Part shown: piece by piece, positions 1 through 8,369 of the stretch
Position numbering within the stretch: position 1 is the stretch's first letter
Layout of the letters: every line of letters begins with the position of its first letter
The notes under the pieces: generated by a model
Seen by the model: the letters and a program-made list of their open reading frames with translations, nothing else
Databases searched by the model: none
What the model was told of the DNA's origin: nothing
Program-made: the position numbers and the translations under genes
From: Shewanella waksmanii ATCC BAA-643
GTDB lineage: Bacteria > Pseudomonadota > Gammaproteobacteria > Enterobacterales > Shewanellaceae
Assembly (NCBI RefSeq): GCF_000518805.1
Contig: NZ_JAEH01000047.1
Span: forward strand, 1 to 43,695
Direction of reading: 5' to 3'
Length of the DNA: 43,695 bases

Positions 1-349
1 GTCTCCGACCGAAAAAGTGCTAATACATTCCGATCAAGGTGTGCAATATACCTGTTCAGATTGGCGTAGTTTTCTTAAAGAACACAACCTTGAAGCAAGT
101 ATGAGCCGCAGAGGGAACTGCCATGATAACGCTGTTGCAGAGAGTTTTTTCTCACTCCTAAAGAAGGATAGAGTTAAGCGAAAAGTCTACAAAACCAGAG
201 ATGAAGCACGCTCAGAAATATTTAACTATATCGAATATTTCTATAATCCAGTGCGCCATCATGGTAGTAATAACGGACTGTCACCAATGAAGTTCGAAAA
301 GCAGTATTTTGAGAAACTAGAAAGTGTCTAGATAACTAGGGGCTTACCA
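1..349 (+). mobile_element. Right end of an IS3-family insertion sequence (partial)
   Basis: The window opens inside an IS3-type transposase frame that stops at 329–331. The bases after the stop, ending with CTTACCA at 343–349, have the look of the terminal inverted repeat of an IS3-family element, whose outer ends are normally TG...CA. I place the edge at about 349 because a gene fragment on the opposite strand (344–496) reads cleanly up to that point. The other end, any direct target duplication and the first transposase frame lie outside the window, so the exact edge is an inference. Confidence 0.7.
2..331 (+). CDS. IS3-family transposase OrfB, C-terminal part (5' end outside window)
   Basis: This is the C-terminal third of the DDE integrase-type transposase that moves an IS3-family element. 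The frame is open to the window edge, so the true start lies upstream; a GTG at 17 is internal. Visible motifs are HSDQGVQY, which holds the second catalytic Asp, and NAVAESFFSLLKKD, which holds the catalytic Glu. The C-terminal segment with YNPVRHHGSNNGLSP is typical of the family. In IS3 elements OrfB is usually made as an OrfAB fusion by frameshifting; that cannot be tested here. The family call is firm; the named IS is unknown. Confidence 0.9.
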   Translation, partial: SPTEKVLIHSDQGVQYTCSDWRSFLKEHNLEASMSRRGNCHDNAVAESFFSLLKKDRVKRKVYKTRDEARSEIFNYIEYFYNPVRHHGSNNGLSPMKFEKQYFEKLESV

Positions 350-496
350 ACCCCTAACATGTTCGATCAATGCACAACCAATTGATTCGAATGCATGATA
401 TGAGTGAAAACCAGACTTCTCTTGCCTTTTTCGTGTGTCATTCGCTGCGGTGAGTGAACGTTTAGCTATCTGCTGATATCTATCTTTTAGAGCCAT
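344..496 (-). pseudogene. IS-truncated second gene of a two-gene unit, N-terminal ~49 residues only
   Basis: A minus-strand frame starts at ATG 496–494, with a good ribosome site (AGGAA at 506–510), and begins MALKDRYQQIAKRS. It overlaps the end of the upstream gene by 17 bases, the arrangement of translationally coupled genes. After about 49 residues it runs into the inferred IS edge near 349–350 and meets a stop at 344–346, so only the N-terminus survives. The fragment holds FHSYHAFESIGCALIEH. This has a faint resemblance to the helical, His-containing core of HEPN-like proteins, but that is a guess. A longer frame reaching back to 625 exists, but the upstream gene occupies that DNA. Confidence 0.5.
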
Positions 497-893
497 AAAG
501 CAAAGTTCCTCTTTCACGCAGCCTACGATAAACATTTGGAGCAAAGTTTTTAGGGTGTACCAAAAACTCCTTGGGTAAAACTTGAATATTAGGAAAAACT
601 CCAGACTCGAGATAAAACGTACCAAAAACCGATTGAACTTCTTTAAGGGCTGCGTACTTTGTCTTATTACTGCTTACACTTATAAAGTTCATTTTAGTAA
701 CCGCCCTAGGGTTCTTAACAGGCAAAATCCCGCTAATACCTAAAACTCTGCTGCTAAGTTTTTTAACTCGAGCAATATCCTCAAACAAATGATAGTAATC
801 ACCATAAACTGGGTAATCTTGCTGGATTTGCTCTGACAATTCTTCATATCTCACTATCTCTACCCATGTCATAACCGCATTTCCAGTATTCAC
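480..893 (-). CDS. Hypothetical protein, about 130–137 aa, first gene of an IS-disrupted pair
   Basis: I do not recognise the family. The frame starts at GTG 893 (AAGGAG four bases upstream) or at ATG 872, giving 137 or 130 residues. There is no signal peptide, no membrane segment and no cysteine. The protein mixes charged and aromatic residues and ends in a basic stretch (NVYRRLRERGTLLYGSKR). The gene overlaps the start of a second gene at 496, and that gene is cut by an insertion sequence. A small coupled pair beside an IS element, ahead of a long non-coding gap, suggests accessory DNA, but the sequence does not indicate what it does. Confidence 0.55.
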   Translation of the reverse strand: MNTGNAVMTWVEIVRYEELSEQIQQDYPVYGDYYHLFEDIARVKKLSSRVLGISGILPVKNPRAVTKMNFISVSSNKTKYAALKEVQSVFGTFYLESGVFPNIQVLPKEFLVHPKNFAPNVYRRLRERGTLLYGSKR

Positions 894-1260
894 TCTACTC
901 CTTCGTAATTTAGCAGCTTATTATCCTGCGCCTCGGATAAATCCCTGCTTTAATGTTAATTTACGCTCAACATATCAATGTAACCTATTGATGTAAAGTG
1001 ACTAATTCCCTAACTCCTTTAGTTTTAACTTTTATACCTGCCGCAAAACTGAACAAGCACCTTTGATTTTTATACCAGCACTAAACCACAGCCGTTTCCT
1101 ACTAACAGCTACGAGCCCTTAGCCCCAAGCCCTTAGCACTGGAGATAAAATCTGCAGTTAACCCTTATCTCGTCATAATCTCACCATTATGCGGTTGCAT
1201 AATCTTATCGGTAAGGCATAGTTAACACGCTAGCCTATTGACCCTAAAGATGGAGTAATA
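894..1260. other. Intergenic gap of 367 bp before ddl
   Basis: I see no coding frame or RNA gene here. The stretch separates the minus-strand accessory pair from ddl. The only structure found is an 18-base inverted repeat at 1186–1203 that lies over a plausible ddl promoter, listed separately. Confidence 0.6.
1186..1222 (+). promoter_or_regulatory. Candidate ddl promoter with an overlapping palindrome
   Basis: ATTATGC, four bases, GCATAAT forms a perfect 7-bp inverted repeat at 1186–1203. Its right arm overlaps TTGCAT (1195–1200), which could be a -35 element; CATAGT at 1217–1222, 16 bases further, could be the -10. The geometry would allow a dimeric regulator to block the promoter. No regulator is identified, and short palindromes in AT-rich DNA arise by chance. 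Confidence 0.3.
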
Positions 1261-2268
1261 ATGATCCAAACCAATCTGCTATTGATATGTGGTGGTGGCG
1301 CCGATGAACATGATATTTCGCTGATGTCAGCCAAATATTTCGAGTCGACATTACAGACTTTACCGCATGTTAACGTACTCAAAGTTGAGTTAAATGCACA
1401 GGGTCAGTATCACACCGAAAACGGTGAACGCTGCGAGATCACTAGTAGCCGCGAAGTTCGCTATACCCATGCTAAACGGGAAAACTGGCCGGTAGATTAT
1501 GCCATTCCTTGTATTCATGGTTACCCGGGTGAAACCGGCGATATTCAATCATTTTTTGAATTGATTAACCTGCCCTACTTTGGCTGTGACTCTGAAAGCT
1601 CACGTAACTGTTTTAATAAAATTACCGCCAAGATGTGGTTTAGCGCCTTAGGCATTCCTAACACCCCTTATCGCTTTTTAAGTGAACTTAATCAGAGCGC
1701 CATAGATACCACCCAACAGGCATTAGCTGAGTGGGGGTCGGTATTTGTAAAAGCGGCCTCACAAGGCTCATCGGTAGGTTGTTACCGAGTTGACAGTGCG
1801 GAGCAAGTCGCAGATACCTTGCGCCAAGCGTTTCAGTATTCACCCTATGTGGTGGTGGAGAAAACCATCCGCGCTCGTGAGTTAGAGGTGGCCGTTTACC
1901 AGCTTGATGGTAAAACCGTAGCGACCGTGCCTGGCGAGGTCATTTGCTCATCAAATAACTTTTACACCTTTGATGAAAAGTATGCCGCTAACAGTCAGGC
2001 CACCACAGAGGTGGTAGCCGATGTGCCACAGCACGTTAGCGAGAGTATTCGTGAATATGCGATCAAAGTTTTTGAAGGCATGAAACTGCGGCATTTGTCC
2101 CGCATTGATTTTTTCTTAACTGACGAAGGCGAAATTTTGCTAAATGAAATTAATACCTTCCCAGGGCTAACGCCTATTTCCATGTTTCCAAAGATGTTGG
2201 CCAACCACGGTGACAGTTTTGCCAACTACCTCGACCAAGCGATTCAAGCGGGTATAAAATCGAAATAA
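1261..2268 (+). CDS. ddl: D-alanine–D-alanine ligase
   Basis: Cytoplasmic ATP-grasp enzyme that joins two D-alanines, with ATP hydrolysis, to supply the end of the peptidoglycan precursor. Visible signatures are the N-terminal [16 protein letters not shown] segment, [16 protein letters not shown] (ATP-binding grasp loop), ELEVAVYQ, and the C-terminal [16 protein letters not shown], which carries the substrate-loop Asn/Thr and the metal-binding Glu-Ile-Asn. The length of 335 residues is normal. The ATG has GGAG seven bases upstream. It stands alone between gaps, away from the division/cell wall cluster where the ddlB copy usually sits, so it may be the ddlA-type paralogue; the sequence alone does not decide this. 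Confidence 0.95.
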   Translation: MIQTNLLLICGGGADEHDISLMSAKYFESTLQTLPHVNVLKVELNAQGQYHTENGERCEITSSREVRYTHAKRENWPVDYAIPCIHGYPGETGDIQSFFELINLPYFGCDSESSRNCFNKITAKMWFSALGIPNTPYRFLSELNQSAIDTTQQALAEWGSVFVKAASQGSSVGCYRVDSAEQVADTLRQAFQYSPYVVVEKTIRARELEVAVYQLDGKTVATVPGEVICSSNNFYTFDEKYAANSQATTEVVADVPQHVSESIREYAIKVFEGMKLRHLSRIDFFLTDEGEILLNEINTFPGLTPISMFPKMLANHGDSFANYLDQAIQAGIKSK

Positions 2269-2282
2269 GCGCACACTAAATT

Positions 2283-2306
2283 ATCAGGGCATGCCAATGC
2301 CCTGAT
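2283..2306 (+). terminator. Perfect 10-bp hairpin downstream of ddl
   Basis: ATCAGGGCAT, loop GCCA, ATGCCCTGAT forms a perfect stem 15 bases after the ddl stop. There is no run of T after it, so it is a weak or Rho-assisted terminator, or a 3'-end protecting hairpin. Confidence 0.45.
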
Positions 2307-2511
2307 GGCCTATTATTGTGCTAATATCACGCTCATTTCTGACATAACAACACGATAAGTGATCCGTTTGCAGCTGTTTATACGTTTAGTACGCTCTGCC
2401 AATTCTCTCCGTTATCACCATTACATAAGCTGTTACAGTATTAGCCATTGAACTTAACTTTCAGCTCGGCATAATGCTAAGCCATTAATATGTTACCAAT
2501 GGGTTAATCTT

Positions 2512-4602
2512 GTGTTGAGATGGCTATCATCAGTAAATTATCGTCCGCAGCGTAGCTTCGGTATGTTCATGGCGTTATTGCCTATTACGGCGCTGGCTGA
2601 TACCTCTGCCACACAAGCGCAAATCGATGAGCGCATTAGCGTTTTTGGTGAGGCCTTGCCTTATAGCGCAAATCAGCAACCAAAGGCCTATAGCTATCTC
2701 GATGAAGCCCAGCTCAACTTGATAGCTGCGCCACTCACCTTAAGCGAATACCTCAATAAGCTTCCCAGTGTGTATGTACAAGCCAGTCAAAACTTTTCCC
2801 AAGATGAGCGGATTTCTATTCGAGGCTTCGGCGCTCAATCCAGCTTTGGTATTCGTGGTATTCAGATATTGGTTGATGATGTGCCCCACACCCTACCCGA
2901 TGGTCAAAGCCAATTAGATGGACTTGAACTACAAAACCTCAGCAGCATCGAAGTACTCCGAGGCCCACAATCGGCACTTTATGGCAACAGTGCTGGCGGT
3001 GTGATAAAAATCCACACTAAGGTGCCTGATGCCGATAAAGTCGCGCTTAAGCTAACCAAGGGCTCCTTTGATACCGAACAAGCCTACTTATACGCCAATA
3101 AGCATTTTGACACGGTTAATGTTGGCGTGAGTGCAAGTCAAACTCACAAGCAAGGCTATCGAGAACATAGCGAGTATGAAAAAAGCGCGATAAATGGCCA
3201 CCTTGATTGGCAAGTGATGCCGCAATGGTTACTGCGTTTTAACAGTCAGTACATCGACAGCCCAACTGCACAAGATGCTGGCGGCTTAACCCGCGAACAA
3301 GCGGAGGCCACCCCAGAAGCGGCGCGAGATCGTAATGTCATCTATCAAGCAGGTGAATCTGTTAAACAGCAAAAGCATACCCTCGCTAGTCGGTATCAGT
3401 TTGCCGACAGTAGCCAGTTAAATGGCCAGTTTTACTATTTTGATAAAGACTTTGATAACCGCCTGCCGTTTGAGTCTGGTGGCCAAGTTGAACTAGCACG
3501 GCAGTTTTACGGCGCTAATGTGCAATATGCCACCACCAACTGGCTGAGCCACTACAACAGCCAAGTGTTGTTGGGGGCAAATATACAGTACCAAGACGAT
3601 GAGCGTCGACGATTTGATAACCTTGAAGGTGGCGTGCGCGGCAACTTAGCACTCGCGCAACAAGAACTTATCGACTCTAGTGCCTTGTATGCACAAATAT
3701 CCGCTCAGCCCAGTCAAAACTGGCTTATCGATTTAGGCTTACGGTATGAGCATAATCGAGTTGAAGTTAACGATCAGTATTTGCAAGATGGCGACCAATC
3801 TGGGCACCGCAATTGGGATAACAGCAGCGCCAATATTGGTAGCAGTTACCAAATAGACGCATCAACAGTAGCGTACGCAACGGTGAGTCAGTCGTTTCAA
3901 ATTCCGACCACAACAGAGCTAGCCAACCCCAACGTTGGTATCAGCTCCCTCGCCGGTGGCTTTAACCCTGATTTAGAGGCAGAGACTGCGGTTAACTACG
4001 AGCTTGGGTTAAGAGGCAGCTTGTTTGAGGAACATAACTATGACATCGCCTTGTTTTATATTGATATCACCGATGCCATCACCCCTTACTTTAATACCGA
4101 CAGCAATGACGAGATCACCTACTACCGCAATGCCGGCGCTGCGACTCGCCAAGGCGTAGAGGTTAGCACTGAGCATGGGCTAGGCGGTGATTTTTCCTGG
4201 CTTAATCAGTACAGTTTTTCTGACTTTAGTTACGATCAATTTGATACGCCACAAGGAGATTACAGTGGTAAAACTCAACCCGGCGTCGCTCGCCATAAAG
4301 GTGCAAGTCAGTTGGTGTATCAAAATGATAACGACCTTTCATTCAACCTTGAACTGCTTTATGTTGGACAACGGTACACCAACAACAGTAATACCGAGTC
4401 AGCGCCGAGCTATTGGCTGACCAATGCGGGAATTAGCCAAGCGTTTGAACTAGCGCCGCTGTCAGTATCTTTATCATTAACGGTCAACAACCTGTTTAAT
4501 CAATACTATGATGACAATATAAGAATCAACGCCTTTGGCGGTCGTTATTACGAGCCTGGGCCAGAAAGACTGTTTATGTTTACCCTTGCTGCCACACTAT
4601 AA
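2512..4602 (+). CDS. TonB-dependent outer-membrane receptor, PqqU/YncD-like
   Basis: Outer-membrane beta-barrel receptor of 696 residues that takes up a scarce ligand using TonB energy. A signal peptide ending near ITALAD is followed by the plug domain, with ERISIRGFGAQSSFGIRGIQ and VEVLRGPQSALYGNSAGGVI-type sequence, and a barrel ending in GGRYYEPGPERLFMFTLAATL. From memory, the plug motifs (SIRGFG, YGIRG-like, PDGQ, EVLRGPxSALYGN) and the GRYYEP end match E. coli YncD, now known as the pyrroloquinoline quinone (PQQ) receptor PqqU. The next gene, 17 bases on, is a PQQ enzyme, which supports PQQ as ligand. The start is GTG 2512 or ATG 2563; the latter leaves a tidier signal peptide. The family is sure; the ligand is inferred. 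Confidence 0.85.
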   Translation: MLRWLSSVNYRPQRSFGMFMALLPITALADTSATQAQIDERISVFGEALPYSANQQPKAYSYLDEAQLNLIAAPLTLSEYLNKLPSVYVQASQNFSQDERISIRGFGAQSSFGIRGIQILVDDVPHTLPDGQSQLDGLELQNLSSIEVLRGPQSALYGNSAGGVIKIHTKVPDADKVALKLTKGSFDTEQAYLYANKHFDTVNVGVSASQTHKQGYREHSEYEKSAINGHLDWQVMPQWLLRFNSQYIDSPTAQDAGGLTREQAEATPEAARDRNVIYQAGESVKQQKHTLASRYQFADSSQLNGQFYYFDKDFDNRLPFESGGQVELARQFYGANVQYATTNWLSHYNSQVLLGANIQYQDDERRRFDNLEGGVRGNLALAQQELIDSSALYAQISAQPSQNWLIDLGLRYEHNRVEVNDQYLQDGDQSGHRNWDNSSANIGSSYQIDASTVAYATVSQSFQIPTTTELANPNVGISSLAGGFNPDLEAETAVNYELGLRGSLFEEHNYDIALFYIDITDAITPYFNTDSNDEITYYRNAGAATRQGVEVSTEHGLGGDFSWLNQYSFSDFSYDQFDTPQGDYSGKTQPGVARHKGASQLVYQNDNDLSFNLELLYVGQRYTNNSNTESAPSYWLTNAGISQAFELAPLSVSLSLTVNNLFNQYYDDNIRINAFGGRYYEPGPERLFMFTLAATL

Positions 4603-4619
4603 TTAAAGGAATTACCATC

Positions 4620-5726
4620 ATGTTTAGAGTGCTTATTAGTGCTGTCACTTATTTAGCATTAAGTCTGCCGCTTCATGCAGCCAACTATGAACTTGAACCG
4701 ATTAACGAGCAGATCACCATTCCTTGGGGGATCACACAGTTACCGGATAACGCCCTACTGATCACCGATCGCCAAGGCGCGCTATATCACGTCGATGCTA
4801 AAGGAAAATCAACTTCAGTAAGCGGCTTGCCTAATATTGTGGTTCAGCGTCAAGGTGGATTACTTGATGTAGTATTGCATCCTCAATATGCGCAAAATGG
4901 CTGGGTATATATCAGCTACAGTGCAGGTACTGAAGATGCATCTAACACCGCGATAATGCGCGCGAAGCTTAAGCAGCAAGGTGATGCGTTAAGCTTAAGC
5001 CAAACTCAAATTCTCTATATGGCAGACGCTTATGCCAGCGGTGCGGTGCACTATGGCAGCCGTATTGCGTTTGATAAACAAGGCTACCTGTATTTTTCAA
5101 TTGGTGATCGTGGCCAGCGTGATGTGAACCCGCAAGATATTAGTCGCGACTCGGGCAAAATTTATCGCCTAAACGATGACGGCACGGTACCGGCAGACAA
5201 TCCGTTTGTTGATACCAAAGGCGCCAAAACTGCCATCTACAGTTACGGCCATCGTAACCCACAGGGCATGGCGCTTAACCCCCATACCCAAGCCATTTGG
5301 GCCCATGAACACGGCCCTAAAGGCGGCGATGAGCTTAACATCATCAAAAAAGGCACTAACTACGGCTGGCCAGTGATCAGCTATGGAGTTAACTACAGCG
5401 GTACGAGCTTCACTGATTTAACCGAAAAAGATGGCATGGCGCAGCCAATTACCTACTGGGTGCCATCCATTGCGCCATCGGCAATGGTATTTGTCACCAG
5501 TGAGCGCTATCCCGAGCTCGCCAATCAGCTGCTTATAGGTTCATTAAAATTTGCCAAGCTAATTAGTGTTAGCCTTGATGGTGATAACATCGCCTCGCAA
5601 CAAGATTTAATGCAAAACCTTGGCCGCGTACGTAGCTTACATCAAGGCCAAGACGGCTATCTTTATATTGGTATTGATGGTCGTGGGGTATTTAAAATAC
5701 AACCTCAGGCCGCTAGCGCCCAATAG
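4620..5726 (+). CDS. PQQ-dependent aldose sugar dehydrogenase (YliI/Asd family), periplasmic
   Basis: Soluble six-bladed beta-propeller of the glucose/sorbosone dehydrogenase family, which oxidises aldose sugars in the periplasm with PQQ as cofactor. Signal peptide at residues 1–20 (cleavage after LHA). Motifs: PWGITQLPD near 35, QGGLLDVVLHP (78–88), HYGSRIAF with the expected catalytic His at 144, GDRGQ, SYGHRNPQGMALNP with the PQQ-contact Arg, and HEHGPKGGDELNI (229–241). Length 368 is normal. AAAGGA precedes the ATG. It follows the PqqU-like receptor by 17 bases in what looks like one operon, and ends at a strong terminator. No PQQ synthesis gene lies in the window, so the cofactor may come from outside. 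Confidence 0.9.
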   Translation: MFRVLISAVTYLALSLPLHAANYELEPINEQITIPWGITQLPDNALLITDRQGALYHVDAKGKSTSVSGLPNIVVQRQGGLLDVVLHPQYAQNGWVYISYSAGTEDASNTAIMRAKLKQQGDALSLSQTQILYMADAYASGAVHYGSRIAFDKQGYLYFSIGDRGQRDVNPQDISRDSGKIYRLNDDGTVPADNPFVDTKGAKTAIYSYGHRNPQGMALNPHTQAIWAHEHGPKGGDELNIIKKGTNYGWPVISYGVNYSGTSFTDLTEKDGMAQPITYWVPSIAPSAMVFVTSERYPELANQLLIGSLKFAKLISVSLDGDNIASQQDLMQNLGRVRSLHQGQDGYLYIGIDGRGVFKIQPQAASAQ

Positions 5727-5751
5727 CAGATAACCAGCAATAACACGGCAC

Positions 5752-5780
5752 AAAAAAAGGCAGCTCTATGGCTGCCTTTT
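5752..5780. terminator. Bidirectional intrinsic terminator between convergent genes
   Basis: GGCAGC (5759–5764), loop TCTATG, GCTGCC (5771–5776), with A7 before and T4 after the stem. It can end the sugar dehydrogenase transcript on the plus strand and the solute-binding gene pair on the minus strand. The same stem with an A/T flank recurs at 29212–29242. Confidence 0.85.
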
Positions 5781-5815
5781 ATATTTCTGCATTATATAAA
5801 CCGATTAAAACGAGT

Positions 5816-6550
5816 CTAAATATCAACACCGTAACTGTGATAAAGCCTACCCATAAAGCCGTCCTGATACATCATATTAAGCTGGGTTTGTAATAACTGG
5901 ATCTGCGCTTGTGGCATATTTTGATTGCAGGCCATTGCCCCTAACGCGGTGTAAAACACCAATTGTGGCTCCAGCGACACGCCGTTGGCCTGGGCGATAT
6001 GTTTGGCACTAATTAATTCTGCGGCCCATAAATCGATACGGTCGCGATTTAACTTGGCAAAATTTTGCTGGGTGGTACTACTTAACTCAACGGTAAAGCC
6101 TAGGTTAGCTAAATACTCACCAATACCACTGCCCAAAAAGCTGCCAATTCGATAGGGCTTAGCATCAATTAACGTTGTCAGCGGAAACGATTGCTCGGGT
6201 TTGCTATATAAGCCAAATCGGGTGATTAATACCGGACTTATCCATTGAAATTGCACCTCTCGCTCCTGACTACGAGCAACGGGTAATACACATTTATGCG
6301 CTTGGCGCTGCACAGTGATCATCGCCCGTTTTAACGGCACAAACTGTATTTGATAACTTAAGTCACTGCGTTTAAATAGCTCATCTAATACCTCAATCAG
6401 CAAACCACTGGGCTTACCATTTTCATACACTGCAAAAGGTGCTACTTCGTAGGTGTAAAGCTCTATATCTGCCCCATGCACTGCAAAACAGCTCAGCAAG
6501 CCACAGGCCGCGATAAGCCGCGTCGCCCAATGGCGGTTAACGCCAAACAT
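5816..6550 (-). CDS. Periplasmic solute-binding protein, amino-acid-type (SBP_bac_3-like)
   Basis: Two-lobed periplasmic binding protein of the family that binds polar amino acids or small organic solutes. A signal peptide ends near FAVHGAD; then come the family's opening YEVAPFAVYENGKPSGLLIEVLDELFKR, a middle segment with PVARSQEREVQFQWISPV, and a second-lobe start KPYRIGSFLGSG. I chose ATG 6550: AGAGG lies six bases upstream and the signal peptide then has normal length; the frame also opens at 6592. It overlaps the end of the upstream binding-protein gene by 14 bases, so the two are coupled. No permease, ATPase or sensor kinase is adjacent, so a transport role cannot be assumed. Many members of this branch in marine gammaproteobacteria are orphan binding proteins. 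Confidence 0.8.
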   Translation of the reverse strand: MFGVNRHWATRLIAACGLLSCFAVHGADIELYTYEVAPFAVYENGKPSGLLIEVLDELFKRSDLSYQIQFVPLKRAMITVQRQAHKCVLPVARSQEREVQFQWISPVLITRFGLYSKPEQSFPLTTLIDAKPYRIGSFLGSGIGEYLANLGFTVELSSTTQQNFAKLNRDRIDLWAAELISAKHIAQANGVSLEPQLVFYTALGAMACNQNMPQAQIQLLQTQLNMMYQDGFMGRLYHSYGVDI

Positions 6551-8240
6551 TGATGGCCTCTTGATAAGGTAAAGTGCGACCTTTCTCTGCACTGGTTATT
6601 TTATTTTTGGGTGCTCCAGGTTGTGCTAACCAATAATCCGCAGATTTTTCTGGGTTTAATTTGGGACTACAGGGATGAGGGTGCTGGCTTAACGCAAGCA
6701 GGTGCTTGTCGACATCAGCGGCAAATGCATCGAGCCCATGTTGAGTGGTAATTTTGCCTTCAACAATTTGCGAAATATGCCGCCACCAATAATTGGCTAA
6801 ATGAGGATAGTCTGGCACATTGGTGCCCGTGGGTGTCCAAACGTCACGGCCACGGCTGCGGTAGAATTCAACCAAGCCTCCCAAATAAGGCGCTTGCTGA
6901 GTCATAGCCTCAGAGTCGATATCTGAGCGGCGGATTGGCGTTAGGCCTACCAAGGTTTTCTTTAAAGAGACCGTTTTAGACACCACAAATTGGGCATACA
7001 ACCAAGCGGCTTTTTGCCGATCTATCGGGGTGTTGTTAAGTAATGTCCATGCGCCCGTGTCTTGATAACCCGATTTCATGCCGCTCTGCCAATATTTTCC
7101 CACAGGTGAAGGAGCCACTCGCCACTTCGGCGTGCCGTCACTATTCACTACCGGTAAGCCTGGCTGGCTTAAGTCCGCCACAAACGCGGTATACCAAAAG
7201 ATTTGCTGGGCAATCACGCCTTTACCCGGCCACTCTCCTGCTTGGGTAAAATTCAGCTGCTTCGATTCAGTCGGTGCAAACCGATTAAGCCAATCAACGT
7301 ATTTATCTATTGCATATACGGCAGCAGGCCCATTAAGCGCCCCACCACGACTGACACTGGCACCTACAGGTTTACACTGCTCTACTCTAATGCCCCACTC
7401 ATCTACTGGCAGCCCGTTGGGCAAGCCTTTGTCACCCACACCCGCCATCGACAACCACGCATCAGACATGCGCCAGCCCAGAGACGGATCCGTTTTAGCA
7501 TAGTCCATATGACCATAGACTTTACGACCGTCTATGCGGCGAACATGGACCGAAAAAAACTCGGCAATATCTTCGTAGGCTTGCCAGTTTTGCGGTACGC
7601 CCAGTTCATAGCCATAAAGGCGCTTGAACTCAGTGCGAAACTGTACATTGCTAAACCAGTCATGGCGATACCAGTATAGATTGGCAAATTGTTGATCGGG
7701 TAATTGGTATAATTTGCCATCCGGCGCGGTGGTAAACTGTAAGCCAATAAAGTCGGCTAAATCTAAGCTAGGTAAGGTAACTGATTTGCCTTGGTTCTGA
7801 ATAAAATCAGATAACGCCACCACATTACCTGAGCGAAAATGAGTACCAATTAAATCACTGTCATTTACGTAAGCATCATAAAGGTTTTGTCCTGTCATAA
7901 TTTGCGCAGACAGTTTCTTAATCACATCATCTTCACCGGTTAGCTCGTGCACCACATGAATGCCTGTTATCTCATAAAACGCTTTAGCTAATACGGTAGC
8001 TTCATATTGATGGGTCGCAATGCGTTCAGATACCACACGAATTTGCAGCCCCTGATAGGGTTTAGCAGCATCGATAAACCATTGCATTTCTTCAAGTTGT
8101 TGCGGATAAGATAGGGTTGACGGTGTCAGTTCATTTTTCAGCCACCACTGCGCACTTGCAATATCGCTATAGCAAGTCGAATACATACTGAAATAGCCTA
8201 AGATAGCAAGCAGGTACTTACTGAGTTTTCTTGTCTGCAA
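6537..8240 (-). CDS. Large periplasmic solute-binding protein (family 1; GlpV-like)
   Basis: Extracellular solute-binding protein of about 567 residues, the size of the long sugar/glycerol-type binding proteins of ABC importers. A signal peptide is present (KYLLAILGYFSMYSTCYSDIASA). Conserved-looking stretches are VLAKAFYEITGIHVVHE, NLYWYRHDWF, GYQDTGAWTLLNNTPIDRQ and AWLYAQFVVSKTVSLKK, the last two recalling rhizobial glycerol-binding GlpV. I chose TTG 8240 because AGGGAG lies four bases upstream; a TTG at 8267 also opens the frame. It is first in a two-gene unit with a second binding protein, and no membrane or ATPase component is encoded within 2 kb. Family confident; ligand and whether it works in transport unknown. 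Confidence 0.8.
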   Translation of the reverse strand: MQTRKLSKYLLAILGYFSMYSTCYSDIASAQWWLKNELTPSTLSYPQQLEEMQWFIDAAKPYQGLQIRVVSERIATHQYEATVLAKAFYEITGIHVVHELTGEDDVIKKLSAQIMTGQNLYDAYVNDSDLIGTHFRSGNVVALSDFIQNQGKSVTLPSLDLADFIGLQFTTAPDGKLYQLPDQQFANLYWYRHDWFSNVQFRTEFKRLYGYELGVPQNWQAYEDIAEFFSVHVRRIDGRKVYGHMDYAKTDPSLGWRMSDAWLSMAGVGDKGLPNGLPVDEWGIRVEQCKPVGASVSRGGALNGPAAVYAIDKYVDWLNRFAPTESKQLNFTQAGEWPGKGVIAQQIFWYTAFVADLSQPGLPVVNSDGTPKWRVAPSPVGKYWQSGMKSGYQDTGAWTLLNNTPIDRQKAAWLYAQFVVSKTVSLKKTLVGLTPIRRSDIDSEAMTQQAPYLGGLVEFYRSRGRDVWTPTGTNVPDYPHLANYWWRHISQIVEGKITTQHGLDAFAADVDKHLLALSQHPHPCSPKLNPEKSADYWLAQPGAPKNKITSAEKGRTLPYQEAINVWR

Positions 8241-8369
8241 TTCGCTCCCTCGAACATGGCAACACAAATATAGAGCATTAGCTAACTATGGTATAAAACA
8301 ACGGCTTACGCCAGCACTAATGTTTACCTACAAGGTGTTTTTTTGACCAGCAGCAAAAACACGCTACTA

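Noticed and set aside
344..625. A 93-residue minus-strand frame as one intact gene
   Set aside because: Its first 43 codons lie inside the 480–893 gene in another frame. Only the part from ATG 496 has a ribosome site, and it is cut at the IS edge.
2470..2488. Fur-box-like sequence upstream of the TonB receptor
   Set aside because: It matches the 19-base Fur consensus at only about 12 positions, with a poor right half. The PQQ context gives no reason for iron control.
7203..7679. Plus-strand frame of 158 codons within the large solute-binding gene
   Set aside because: It lies wholly antisense to a well-supported binding-protein gene, has no ribosome site and an unprotein-like composition.
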